Origin: Ryuthela nishihirai
Taxonomy: Eukaryota; Arthropoda; Arachnida; Araneae; Heptathelidae
Direction: 5' to 3'
DNA: 64,000 bases
NCBI GenBank assembly: GCA_038380435.1
Contig: JAWZYU010000760.1
Location: forward strand, 1 to 64,000
How positions within the stretch are numbered: the first letter of the stretch is position 1; each line of letters opens with the position of its first letter. This document shows positions 33,953-44,689 of this stretch, one piece after another. The notes under the pieces are model-generated. The model searched no databases. It worked only from the letters and a program-made list of their open reading frames with translations, and was not told the DNA's origin. A program made the translations under genes and the position numbers.

Positions 33953-36730
33953 TTATTTTTTCATTGTTTTGTAGTGACCGTACGAAAGGGTGTCATAACC
34001 ATTTTCTAAAATATATCTTTTATCGTCAAATGGTGACAAACCAAGCTTTACACCTTTCACTGTATGAAGATGGTGGCTGCTACTTTGAATCCTTGTCAAA
34101 TCTACTCGACAAGGTGATTTGATTATTAAGCAGTCACTGTAATCCTTGTGACGAAGGGTTCTTTCTACGATGTATTTGGGGACTCCTTTCCCCGTCTTCT
34201 TCTCCTCATGTAAACTCTGAAGGGAATACATTTTAGAACGAAGGCCTGCAAATTGTTTGATAGGTACTCCTGAAAGTTCATCTTTCATTTTACCTAGTAC
34301 CTTTTAATTATGTGTACCATGCAAAACATGGTCTATGTGATAGTCGGACGTATCAAAATGATCTATATCGCCTTTCATATCAGTATACACGTCCTCGGTT
34401 TGAAGTTCGTAGCACAGTGAATCTGTATCAGTGAACAATAATTTAGCTTTTTCTCCATATTTTGGGCTAATATAGTCATAATAAAAGCTATACATCAATA
34501 GTTTACTAATATCTAGAATACTGAAACCAGCATAAATAGGCCTGTTGAGTTTCAATTTAGTTAGCTTTGATTGTACATATGCGAGGTCGTTGTCAAAAAC
34601 ACGAAAAGCGTGAAAAGCAGGTGATGCTACGAGTTTACATACTCTCTTCGGGCTCTGAGTCAATTCAATTTTCACTCGATTTCTCAAATTTTCCATCGTT
34701 TTTCCAAACACAGCATTATTCATCTGTTTGAAGAAGTCCTTCTCGAAGTCGTTTCTAGCTTTCTTCCGCTGATCTGTATTAAATTCTATATATGGTTTTA
34801 GCCAGCAAGACTGATTAAATTCTAAAATGCGATGTATTTTCTTCAGCTGCATACCGAAGGCTAAATATTGTTTGAGATTTCGATAATGAAGGACATATTT
34901 TTCCTTAGAATTTAGATTTGGGGCTAATTTCACGACTGATTGACTTGTATTTTTTCCAAGACTTTGGGCAACCTCTTGACAATATGGGGATAGCATGCTG
35001 CTGGTAATCTGAAGTTTCTCAGGGGCTAGTGGATAATCATTTTGCTTGTCGTGCAGAGAAACTGGATAATCTAAATCAACTTTCAATATGTATCCTTTAT
35101 TCGAATCATCAACAATTGTCGTAATATTTAGATCTGCTATTTCTTCTTTATTAAGCCATCGAAAATCGCTTTGAGGGAGGCATTGTGACATTGTCCATCC
35201 ATAAAGATTGTTAGCATCATAGTACATAATGTATTTAGAGGGTAACTGAGGATTATAGGTGTCCAAATACTTGTTGTTTGCAGTACTAAGACGATTACAT
35301 ATCACAGAAATTCCCCCTCGTATGCCTTTTTCCAGGAAAAGGTACATTGTAGGGTCAGTTATCAACTCAAGATTTACATTTGTCATTTTAAAGCATGCTT
35401 GCCAGGCTAATCCAGGAGCTGTGTAAACATGACAGGGATCGATTTCATAGTATCTGATGCATATTTTTCTGAAACTTTCGAAAACATCTGCTAAGAGGAG
35501 TATGTCTGTCTTCAGGTACAAGTCATGATACTGGCCTAGATTTTTTATGTTGAATGTATTCCATACTCTTATTGCATGGGCATAGTCTTCTTCCCCTAGT
35601 GCTTCTTCTGTGAGTTGGTTGCAAAATGCTTCACGTGGTGGTAATACTATTTCTTCAAACTTTTCACTGTTGTCAATATAATCATAGGGGTTAACCCCTT
35701 TTCTCAAAACCAGGTGTAACCGTTCAGTTTCAACATGTTCCTTTGAAATATGGAACTCATCTGGTGATAAATCATTTACTAGCTTCTCAAGGGATGTGCT
35801 TAAAAACTGATAGGAGTCTATAAAATGTAATGTCCCCAGGGAGAAGGTTATGTATGTTTCCGTGTTATTGGGAATGCAATCAATCTTCATATTTTTAATT
35901 CTGCCGATTCCCTGCATAATAAGGTGGCTGTCATATCCCTTTAGGTTGTGGAAGATAACTGGAATCCTATTGGTTAACTTAAAGTTCAGATTACAGGAAT
36001 TATGGGCGGCTCCTCGGAATTTACCTGTTATATGATCGTGATCTCTCACACGATCTGCTCCTAGAGCATGCTTACAAATATGACAGTCAGTAGCGTCGCG
36101 AAACAGTTTCTCTTCATGATTCGAGAGTTGCAATGGCTTTATCATCGATAGTAAATTTTTAATGTTTTCTTCTTCTTTAAGCAGACATTCTAAAACTTCT
36201 TCTACTGCATTAGGACCTCTATAAACTACCGGAGGTTTATAGCTGCAGCCATCAGGTCCAACAACAAGATATGCAAATCCACAGGGTTCATGATTTGCCG
36301 TGATAGTGGTGTGAGATTTTTCAGGGTTAGGCATACAAGTGTCCACTTTCACTAGGAATGATTCAAAGTCGGCATAAATCACGTATGGAACAGGCTGCTG
36401 AAACTTAAAATTTGTGAATTTCAGCCATTTCTCTTCTTCAGTTGGGAATTCTACTCTCTGAGGTCCATGTTCTTGACAATATGGGATATGATCCTTCAAG
36501 AGTGATTCATTTGCGAAACGGTGAAGGCAGTAATCACAGTAGAAACGTACACCGTTATGTTTGGTGAGAGGACTGAGAAGTCTACTCATATTCTTAATGG
36601 AGCAATAATGCTGCTTTTCATCATCCGATAACAGAAGGAGATTCGTGTGCGCTTTAAATCTGAATGGTGTGCTGTAGAGTGGGAACACTTCTTTCTCATA
36701 TCCAAAAACATTGACAGAAATATTGTTCAT
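33953..36730 (-). pseudogene. Right-arm family B DNA polymerase, one nonsense codon
   Basis: Mirror copy, read from 36730 down. It is open for 808 codons through the exonuclease, endonuclease VII-like and polymerase motifs (YDANNLYGW near 35215, NAVFGKTMEN near 34710, TDTDSL near 34425). A TAA at 34303-34301 replaces the left arm's AAA Lys codon. Past it the frame continues about 110 codons to a natural stop near 33953, supplying a C-terminus the left arm lacks. There is also a one-codon length difference (EEKK versus EKK). Each arm is thus damaged at a different place. Confidence 0.88.
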
Positions 36731-36787
36731 TTTTTCGAATTTAGATATTTGATTTATTGTAACAGGGTAAATTAGGAGAGATGTGTT

Positions 36788-37672
36788 TCATTTTTTTTCT
36801 AAATGTATATAGTTGTTAAGGCGCTGCGGATGATCTGTGACAGGATACAAAGAGGCTAAAACAGACCAGACAAAACATTTTTGGTCGGAATTACATACAT
36901 TGACAATAGCGTGTTTTAACAGTAATTCTCTTGGAGTAGGGATATAACTAGATCCTGCAAGAGGTGTATATTTCCCAATGTTCATTTCAGCGTGGAGTAC
37001 AGCATCCAGTGTCCATCCACTATGTGCTCCTTCAAATTCTTCAAATGAGGCCTTAATCTTCTTATATGCGGAATCCAATTCTCTGCTTAGGGATGATGTA
37101 GGAAGACTTGTGGCACAGTTGCTTCGGAAAAATGGAGTGCAGTGTTCGAAGGTAGAAGGGGAAACTTTTCGCCTGAAGCGCAGTTGTACAGCAAGGTACC
37201 ATTTAATGCTACCTTTCGAGGTCAATTCTTCTTTCAGATGTGTCATGAGTGACTCCCGTGAGAATTCAAGGAAAAAAGTGAGGTCAACAGATGTTTCATC
37301 CGTTGCCACCAGCTTATGTGTTGACAGGGTCCTTTTCATTTCTTCTGTAAACTGACAGAGGTCTTCAGGGTCTGGTTGTTGTTTCTTCTGGGGAATCCTT
37401 TCATCTTCAGAACGTTTTCGTTTATTATTGTGAGGGTTTCTTTGATGGCGCAAAAGACTGTCTTTTCTCCCAAACTCCATTGCGCACTCTTCACATTTGT
37501 AGGTTTTCCTGGAGGTGTGGGATAACTCGTGACGTCGGACGTCATCTCTCCTTGAGAATGTCGATTTGCATTCAGAATACTTAAACAGGTTATTCCCATC
37601 ATGATTTCTCATATGACGAATGAGATTTTTCTGGAGCGTGAAAGCCTTCTCGCATATATCACATGGATACAT
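36788..37672 (-). CDS. C2H2 zinc-finger ORF of the right arm
   Basis: Mirror of 30379-31263 with very few substitutions. It has the same three finger-like units, including the second finger without its first Cys, and the same TGA before the polymerase. The frame is open upstream of this ATG to 37789, so an earlier start is possible. I chose MYPCDIC because it starts right at the first finger and both arms share it. Confidence 0.75.
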   Translation of the reverse strand: MYPCDICEKAFTLQKNLIRHMRNHDGNNLFKYSECKSTFSRRDDVRRHELSHTSRKTYKCEECAMEFGRKDSLLRHQRNPHNNKRKRSEDERIPQKKQQPDPEDLCQFTEEMKRTLSTHKLVATDETSVDLTFFLEFSRESLMTHLKEELTSKGSIKWYLAVQLRFRRKVSPSTFEHCTPFFRSNCATSLPTSSLSRELDSAYKKIKASFEEFEGAHSGWTLDAVLHAEMNIGKYTPLAGSSYIPTPRELLLKHAIVNVCNSDQKCFVWSVLASLYPVTDHPQRLNNYIHLEKK

Positions 37673-38203
37673 TATGAAACAGTGAGTGGTAAAAATAGCT
37701 GATACTACACGAGGACGTGGAGAATTATCACTATTGCCTTCTAACAGTTGAAAAAAAATCACGGAGAAGCAGAGAACTGTCACTGTCAACGTCTGACAAT
37801 AGAATGAGGAATCTGACTGATGGATGTCGTATTTATACTAGAAGAAGGATTATCCCGCAGTAAATGAAAAGAAACAATGCTACTGAGTAAAAATACTTTG
37901 AAAGGCAGAACTTCTAATAGGTGAGTCAGGATTCAAAATGGCAGAGTCTGGACTTAGAAACCAAGATGGACGTCGGTGGTAATTACTAATGGATTATCTG
38001 CAATTTAACTGAATAATTTCAGATTAATACATTACTGGAGGGAGGTATTTTATTCACCATTGTCCAACTTCAGTCTTTAAAAACAGTGAGAATTCTGACC
38101 AATGTGTTCCGCCACCAGCTTGTAACACACGGGTGGCGGAGCCCATAGGATTAACATAGCTCCGCCACTGGCTCAGAACTCTCCTTATCCCCCTACTAAG
38201 GGC

Positions 38204-38640
38204 AATGTCTCCTTTGTTGACAGAATTCAAAATAACCTAAAGTTGTCCGTAAAGCATATCTTTCTCATCATCATTCGCACCATCAGTGGGGGTATAACAA
38301 TAGACAATATTCAAGTGTTTAAATCTTGTCTGAAATTTTGCCCTGAGAAGCCTTTTAATGTACTCATATCCTACAAGAGTATCACTTTCGTGTCTGTTAG
38401 TGATGGTCTCCTACGCCTCGGACCATCACCGCAGACACGCTGGTCTACAGCTGCTCCAAAGCTCCAAGGCTCCAGCAAACCTACGCCTTGGAGATGCCTT
38501 TTATCTTCCCTCCCTGGAAAGAGAAATTTAAAGTTATTTTTAAGAATCTGACCTTTTTCTGTCCTTCTGGTCTCTTACAAGCAGGGAATATCTAAATTTT
38601 AATGCTGGAATTCTTGTGTGAATAAACTCTATGCAGGGTC
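38204..38640 (-). mobile_element. LINE endonuclease fragment, upstream half
   Basis: Read downwards, it contains a degenerate GREDKRHLQGVGLL-like region near 38510 and a KGDIAL end next to the insertion site. It continues, across the Polinton-like element, into ADFNAKVG at about 29430. Stops and frameshifts are present. Confidence 0.65.
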
Positions 38641-38661
38641 ACATTCCAACTCTCTATGGAG

Positions 38662-39053
38662 TTGGGTTGTTTTACCTCTGAGCGGCACTTTTTTGCACAC
38701 AATGGGCTAAATGGCCTGGTCACATGGACCTCGAAGGCTCAGAGAAGGTTGGGGAAGGGGACCCATTGGAACAGCTGTTGGGAGACAGATGGTAGCCTCC
38801 CGTCAAGGCCATCCAGCGTGTTCTTTAACGTGCACAGGGTATGACTCTCCCGCACACGGACCACGGCTTAACGTCCCATCCGACGGGTGGCGGCCTTTTC
38901 AAGCCCATCGGTGTCCCCTACTGACCGTGGGCAGGGCGGGGAATTTTGCGGAGATAAATCTCAACGCTGACCCAGCTGGGACTCGAACCTGGGAACTACA
39001 GATTACGAGCCTGACGCGCTACCGACTGAGCCACCCCCGCCCCCTCTCTATGG
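38662..39053 (-). mobile_element. SINE-A, full length with target duplication
   Basis: Flanked by CTCTCTATGGAG at 38650-38661 and 39054-39065. Confidence 0.93.
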
Positions 39054-39176
39054 AGAGAAAATGTTAGTGGGATGTTTAAAGAAACTATGTTTATTGAGAG
39101 AGGGAATGCCGACAGTATCAAACAGCCCCTAATCGCAGACATAGGGCAAAGACCCGTTCTCCTACTACTGAAGGTT

Positions 39177-39540
39177 TTAATCTGTAGTTCCCAGGTTCGA
39201 GTCCCAGCTGGATCATCCAGCTGGATCCCAGTTGAGATTTATCTCCGCAAAACTCCCCGCCCTGCCCACGGTCAGTAGGGGACACCGATGGGCTTGGAAA
39301 GGCCGCCGTCCGTCGGATGGGACGTTAAGCCGTGGCCACGTGTGCGGGAGAGCCATACCCTGTGCACGTTAAAGAACACGCTGGATGGCCTTGACGGGAG
39401 GCTACCATCTGTCTCCCAACAGCTGTTCCAGTGGGTCCCCTCCCCCAACCTTCTCTGAGCCTTCGGGGTCCTTGTGACCTGGCCATTTATCCCATGGTGT
39501 GTAAAAAAGTGCCTCTCAGAGGTAAAACAACCCAACCCAA
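39177..39540 (+). mobile_element. SINE-A, 5'-truncated with target duplication
   Basis: Starts in the tRNA-like head (TTAATCTGTAGTTCC), so the A box is absent. Flanked by CTACTGAAGGTT at 39165-39176 and 39541-39552, so it was short when inserted. A 15-bp linker stretch (CAGCTGGATC) is doubled. Confidence 0.92.
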
Positions 39541-39552
39541 CTACTGAAGGTT

Positions 39553-40137
39553 GAAGCCAGCTACACTGGAAGACTTCCTCGAATGTAGGATTTGACGATG
39601 TCCATAGAAGCAGGAGTTTTGGTACCTGTGAGGGCCTCTGATCAGGATTATCCACCAGCTGATAAAACGTATCCTGTGAATCTATTCACTTGGGGCTGTC
39701 AACCCACAAACAAAAATAATTCAGTGACCGCTGTACTAGAAATCTCTCCATACTACATATGGAGAATTAAATTTTGAGTTTCGCAATTTCTTAACCTAAG
39801 AGTAAGCACACATTGTCCCATTTAGACCACATCTACGATCATTTTTCGTCGTAACATACAATTATTTAGTATTTTCACGTTCTGTTCGTCTAGCTGAACT
39901 CGAATGTTCTCATTACATAAATATAAAAAGATTTTGCATTTGAACAATACATTTCTCTCTGGGTGTCGTATAAAAACACTCTGACTTCCCAAAAGGTAAA
40001 AGAGTGTATGGGATGGGGAACAGAAAGCTAGATTTCCATTTCAAAAGCCTTTTTAAAATCTATAAGCAACCACAGGTTTCTGAAACTCTAACCATTTCTC
40101 GAGAATCTCTAACTTCATAGATAAGAAAAGTACATTT
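39553..40137. other. Unassigned intron sequence with a small LINE remnant
   Basis: No gene is recognised. About 40050-40110 (ACAGGTTTCTGAAACTCTAA) matches the LINE RT region near 28170. Confidence 0.45.
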
Positions 40138-40184
40138 TCTTTTCCGTTTTAGAGGACTTTAAAAATTTTCTTCAAAAATTGGGG

Positions 40185-40573
40185 TTGAGTTGGGTTGTTT
40201 TACCTCTGAGCGGCACTTTTTTGCACACCATGGGCTAAATGGCCAGGTCACATGGACCCCGAAGGCTCAGAGAAGGTTGGGGGAGGGGACCCACTGGAAC
40301 AGCTGTTGGGAGACAGATGGTAGCCTCCCGTCAAGGCCATCCAGCGTGTTCTTTAACGTGCACAGGGTATGGCTCTCCCGCACACGGGGCCACGGCTTAA
40401 CGTCCCATCCGACGGACGGCTGCCTTTCCAAGCCCATCGGTGTCCCCTACTGACCTTGGGCAGGGCGGGGAATTTTTGCGGAGATAAATCTCAACGATGA
40501 CCCAGCTGGGACTCGAACCTGGGAACTACAGATTATGAGCCTGGCGCGCTACCGACTGAGCCACCCCCGCCCC
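40185..40573 (-). mobile_element. SINE-A, full length with target duplication
   Basis: Flanked by CAAAAATTGGGG at 40173-40184 and 40574-40585. The empty site is in the sister copy at 41101-41112. Confidence 0.94.
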
Positions 40574-40686
40574 CAAAAATTGGGGAAATGTGTACAAGTT
40601 TAATAGTTACCCTAATTAGCATTTTCCAACGACCTCTTGCCCCCCCCCCTCCCCCCACATCTCGATCGGACTCTGCCTCATACTAT

Positions 40687-41066
40687 GGGGCGGTGTGGCT
40701 CAGTCGGTAGCACGCCAGGCTCGTAATCTGTAGTTCCCAGGTTCGAGTCCCAGCTGGGTCAGCGTTGAGATTTATCTCCGCAAAATTCCCCGCCCTGCCC
40801 ACGGTCAGTAGGGGACACCGATGGGCTTGGAAAGGCCGCCGTCCGTAGGATGGAACGTTAAGCCGTGGCTCCGTGTGCGGGAGAGACATGCCCTGTGCAC
40901 GTTAAAGAACACGCTGGATGGCCTTGACGGGAGGCTACCATCTGTCTCCCAACAGCTGTTCCAGTGGGTCCCCTCCCACAACCTTCTCTGAGCCTTCGGG
41001 GTCCATGTGACCTGGCCATTTAGCCCATTGTGTGCAAAAAAGTGCCGCTCACAGATAAAACAACTC
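40687..41066 (+). mobile_element. SINE-A, near full length
   Basis: The head begins GGGGCGGTGTGGCTCAG. The tail is short (AAAACAAC). No target duplication; its ends are the duplication borders. Confidence 0.88.
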
Positions 41067-41229
41067 TTTTCCGTTTTAGAGGACTTTAAAAAATTTCTTC
41101 AAAAAATGGGGAAATATGTGCAAGTTTAATAGTTTTTTTTTTTTTGGCCTTCATAACCCTAATTAGCATTTTCCAACGACCTCTTGCCCCCCTCCCCCCA
41201 CATCTCGATCTGACTCTGCCTCATATTAA

Positions 41230-41727
41230 GTAAAATATATTGTTTTTTAATTTCGTAGCATAATAGCTAATATTGTATTGTTGTATTTTGCCTTCATGTA
41301 ACAAGCATATAATTTAAAAACAGTTCAATGCTTTTCTTAACGTTCTTAATTTCCTAAGATCACCTCACAGTCCGAGCTATCTCTCATCAGTAGAGAAACC
41401 AGGTTTTAACGTCTGGAGGGTCTGGAGCACATTAAAACGCACCATCCCACATAAGAAATAAAAATTTCTAAATTATATACCTATTTTAATATATACTATT
41501 TTAATATTTAAAAATACTATACCTATTTCTTTGTTTCCTATTTAAAATCAACATACAAGAAAGATACAGTATATGGTTTGTATTAAAATTAAAAAAACAG
41601 CTTTACAGTTAATATGTTTTAAACTTAAAAAATCATTAAAAAGGTCCCTCTTTAGGAGAATGCGCTCAAGTGGAGCGGCTGTACTCCCTGCTCACCCCCC
41701 CCCCCACCTCTAACTACGACACTACCT
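41230..41727. other. AT-rich intron sequence
   Basis: I see no gene or named repeat, only AT-rich DNA and a C-run near 41695. Confidence 0.5.
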
Positions 41728-41740
41728 CTCATAGTTAGAG

Positions 41741-42124
41741 TGGGGCGGGGTTGGCTCAGTCGGTAGCGCGCCAGGCTCGTAATCTGTAGTTCCCAGGTTC
41801 GAGTCCCAGATGGGTCAGCGTTGAGATTTATCTCCGCAAAATTCCCCGTCCTGCCCACGGTCAGTTGGGGTCACCGATGGGCTTGGAAAGGCCGCCGTCC
41901 GTCGGATGGGACGTTAAGCCGTGGCCCCGTGTGCGGGAGAGCCATACCTTGTGCACGTTAAAGAACCCGCTGGATGGCCTTGACGGGAGGCTACCATCTG
42001 TCTCCCAACAGCTGTTCCAGTGGGTCCCCTCCCCCAACCTTCTCTGAGCCTTCGGGGTCCATGTGACCTGGCCATTTAGCCCATGGTGTGCAAAAAAGTG
42101 ACGCTCAGAGGTAAAACAACCCAA
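41741..42124 (+). mobile_element. SINE-A, full length with target duplication
   Basis: Flanked by CTCATAGTTAGA at 41728-41739 and 42125-42136. It ends only about 110 bp before the channel exon at 42237. Confidence 0.93.
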
Positions 42125-42236
42125 CTCATAGTTAGAAACAGTCCCAATTTCGAGATTCCTGGACTAAAGGAGTTTCAGTTGCATCTTAATATAGTTAATT
42201 CTTCAGTGTAAAATACTCAATCAACTATTTCCTTAG

Positions 42237-42356
42237 GTATCTGTGGTCAGTGTGGTCGTCGAATCTACCGGCACTGGACTCTATGCTCTCAGGGCATTGC
42301 GGACACTTCGTGCTCTTCGACCTTTACGGGCCATTTCTCGCTGGCAAGGAATGAAG
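42237..42356 (+). CDS. Voltage-gated cation channel exon: domain III S3-S4 voltage sensor
   Basis: Exon of the NaCP60E/DSC1-type channel. The acceptor is TTTCCTTAG and the donor AAG|GTAAGG. It has 40 codons, phase 0 at both ends. The peptide starts VSVVSVVVESTG (end of S3), then S4: ALRALRTLRALRPLRAISRW, with Arg at every third position, the gating charges. It ends QGMK, the S4-S5 linker start. The reading frame stays open past the donor through a 33-bp repeat to a TGA at 42612, because every repeat is 11 codons. Normal splicing at 42357 is required to join the S5 exon. Confidence 0.94.
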
Positions 42357-42720
42357 GTAAGGCTACTTTTAAAAGTTCTTCTATTTATGGTAAGGATACT
42401 TCTGAAAGTTATGTTAACGATGATAAGGATGCTTCTGATAGTTCTGCTAATGAGGGTAAATATGCTTCTGGTAGTTCTACCTATTATGGTAAAGATGCTT
42501 CTAAAAGTTCTCTTAATGATGGTAAGGATGCTTCTGATAGTTATGTTAATGATGGTAAGGATGCTTCTGTTAGTTCTGCTAATGAGGGTAAATATGCTTC
42601 TGATAGTCTGCTGATTATGGTAAAAGGTGCTTCTAGAAGTTCTGTTAATGATGGCTAGTATGCTTCTGAAAGCTATGTTGATGATGGTGAGCCTGAAAAT
42701 AAATGATGGTAAGGCTGATG
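42357..42720 (+). repeat. 33-bp minisatellite that starts at a splice donor
   Basis: The first unit begins exactly at the exon's GT. Units begin at 42357, 42390, 42423, 42456, 42489, 42522, 42555 and 42588, then drift. Most begin GTAAGG or GTAAAx, so the donor motif itself has been copied. In the exon's frame each unit reads an 11-residue hydrophobic peptide like VRMLLIVLLMM. One unit (42423) lost its GT. Confidence 0.92.
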
Positions 42721-42798
42721 GTGACGTTGAAATTAATTTTAGGTTTTAAGTTAAATGATTCCGTCGGTTATGCTTCTTTATTTTGCCATCCGTATATA

Positions 42799-42975
42799 CT
42801 GATCTAAGGGACCCGGGTTCGAGTCCCGGGTAAGGCATGGATGTTCGTGTTGTTTTTCTGCTGAGGTCCTGCCATCCTCTCAGACCTTCCACTGTGGCAT
42901 ATAAACTGACAGGCTCCTGTCAGACCTCTGTGGCAAGCAGCTGCTTGAGGGGGTATTTATTATTTTATTTATATA
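42799..42975 (+). mobile_element. SINE-C, 5'-truncated
   Basis: Begins inside the tRNA-like head (ACTGATCTAAGGG), with B box GGTTCGAGTCC. The body matches 51288-51705. Ends TTGAGGGGGTATTTATT. Confidence 0.85.
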
Positions 42976-43384
42976 TTATGAAAACATAAGCAGCATATGT
43001 TGCATTTGCACCAGTTAAAATTCAATTTAATGACCTCAACTCATAAAACTTAGAAAACCAAATACAGATATCTAGAATTTGCTCTTTAAATAGTGCATGG
43101 ATTTCTTACAAGTTACTTCAAATAAGAACTGAAAATTTTCTAATCATGTTCTCCAAGCACCAATCTAGTATTAAGTTTCGGATGCTCCGAGAATTTATTT
43201 TTGGGTGGTTCGAGAATTCAGTTTCGGGGAGGCTCAGATAATTTAGCTTCGGGAAGATCTGAGAATAAGATTTTACTTAATAGGGTTTCCCAATTAGTAA
43301 AATATCCACCGAACAGGAAACTTAAAATGATATTCTATGAAAAATTATATTTTATAGTTCTTTTTCTGCCACTATGCCTCCTTT
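42976..43384. other. AT-rich intron sequence
   Basis: No gene or known repeat. A short TTCGGGGAGGCTCAGA / TTCGAGAATTCAG repetition lies near 43185-43265. Confidence 0.45.
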
Positions 43385-43950
43385 TGCAATGAATACCAAT
43401 TTCTTATTCCAAGCACATGCTGTTTTTTACCTTTTTTTTTCAACGAATGCAAATCTCTTATTCCGGGTTCAATCTGCCCTTTACCTTCTTTTGTAATGAA
43501 TCATCATCACCCTCAAGAAGCCATGGACTACGGAGGTCGAACCACAGCGCGCAATTTAGTTCTGTAAGAATATCTTTCCTGAGCTATATCTGCTGCATCT
43601 GGCCACTGCACATCAATTCTAACAAGGTCCTGTTTGACATTGTCTGCCCACCGCATCCTAGGTCTTCCCCTCTTTCTGTGGCCTTTAGGCACGCTGCTCA
43701 TAACCCTATTCGCCAATCTATAATTAATCATACGGGCAACATGGCCAAACCAACAGAGTCTCCCTCTGTACAATATACTGCTCAGAGGAGGTTGCCGACT
43801 TCTTTGCCTAACCTTATACAAATTTCTTATTCCAGGTTCATGCTGCCCTTTTATCTGCTTTTGTAATGAATACATATCCCTTATTCCAGGTTCATGATAC
43901 CCTTTTTACCTTTTTTTGTAAAGAATACAAATCTCCTATTCCAGGTATTT
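43385..43950 (-). mobile_element. LINE ORF2 C-terminal fragment with short tandem repeats
   Basis: Read from 43875 down: GIRNLYKVRQRS, WFGHVARM, then KRGRPRMRWADNVKQDL, the same LINE C-terminus as 17556-17765. The flanks hold about five degenerate units of 50-60 bp (TTATTCCAGGTTCATG) on both sides, at 43385-43500 and 43812-43945. Confidence 0.72.
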
Positions 43951-43963
43951 CCCAGATAACTTC

Positions 43964-44346
43964 GGGGCGGGGGTGGCTCAGTCGGTAGTGCGTCAGGCTC
44001 GTAATCTGTAGTTCCCAGGTTCGAGTCCCAGCTGGGTCAGCGTTGAGATTTATCTCCGCAAAATTCCCCACCCTGCCCACGGTCAGTAGGGGACATCGAT
44101 GGGCTTCGAAAGGCCGCCGTCCGTCGGATGGGACGTTAAGCCGTGGCCCCGTGTGCGGGAGAGCCATACCCTGTGCACGTTAAAGAACACGCTGGATGGC
44201 CTTGACGGGAGGCTACCATCTGTCTCCCAACAGCTGTTCCAGTGGGTCCCCTCCCCCAACCTTCTCTGAGCCTTCGGGGTCCATGTGACCTGGCCATTTA
44301 TCCCATGGTGTGTAAAAAAGTGCCTCTCAGAGGTAAAACAACCCAA
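43964..44346 (+). mobile_element. SINE-A, full length with target duplication
   Basis: Flanked by CCCAGATAACTTC at 43951-43963 and 44347-44359. Confidence 0.93.
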
Positions 44347-44359
44347 CCCAGATAACTTC

Positions 44360-44680
44360 ACTCTTGTAGAATATTTGCACAATTTTAACGATTTCTTATA
44401 GTATAGTTTTATTAGGTTTAGTATTTGGTGATGACATCACCTCTTTCTCCTTTACAAAATTATGTCTTTTCTCACTGTAAAATTCGATGTTCCAAAATTT
44501 TCTGGAATTTCTCGTGATGCTCCAGCACTTTGCTAAAACTGTTAAACTTTGCATTTTTTTTTCAGGAAATAATTTTGCTAAAGAAATTACTTTTTCCATG
44601 AACGGAGCACGAATCCACTCACATTCCGATAATATTGACCCCTTAACTATCAACAGCAAATTCATTTTTAGCTAATTATA
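44360..44680. other. Intron sequence, nothing recognised
   Basis: No RNA or repeat seen. The short frames on both strands have no family motif. Confidence 0.45.
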
Positions 44681-44689
44681 TGGGGGCAG

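Larger units (their letters stand above)
29452..38197. mobile_element. Palindromic Polinton/Maverick-like element with two convergent PolB genes
   Basis: A 6-bp target duplication AAGGGC lies at 29446-29451 and 38198-38203. The ends are AGTAGGGGGATAAGG and its complement, a 5'-AG start and CT-3' end like Polintons. The whole element is an inverted repeat: arms of about 4.0 kb (SINE excluded) meet at an AT-rich centre (about 33880-33955). Each arm codes for a zinc-finger ORF, then family B DNA polymerase. I find no integrase, ATPase, protease or capsid gene, all expected in a 15-20 kb Polinton. It would be non-autonomous. The SINE at 29943 sits only in the left arm. Confidence 0.85.
33953..38197 (-). 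repeat. Right inverted arm of the Polinton-like element
   Basis: Copy of the left arm in reverse. It extends about 215 bp further into the centre, keeping the polymerase C-terminus. It lacks the SINE; the unoccupied target is at 37709-37721. Confidence 0.92.
40138..41229. repeat. Local duplication with SINEs at and in it
   Basis: About 170 bp (from TTTCCGTTTTAGAGGAC to TCTGCCTCATA) occurs at 40138-40686 and again at 41069-41229. The first copy is split by the SINE at 40185; the second is unsplit. A second SINE (40687-41066) lies exactly between the copies. C-runs and a T-run differ in length between copies. Confidence 0.85.

Noticed and set aside
29452..38197. The palindrome as an assembly mirror artefact
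   Set aside because: Arms differ by a SINE, different stop codons, small changes and an asymmetric centre, and one target duplication encloses it.
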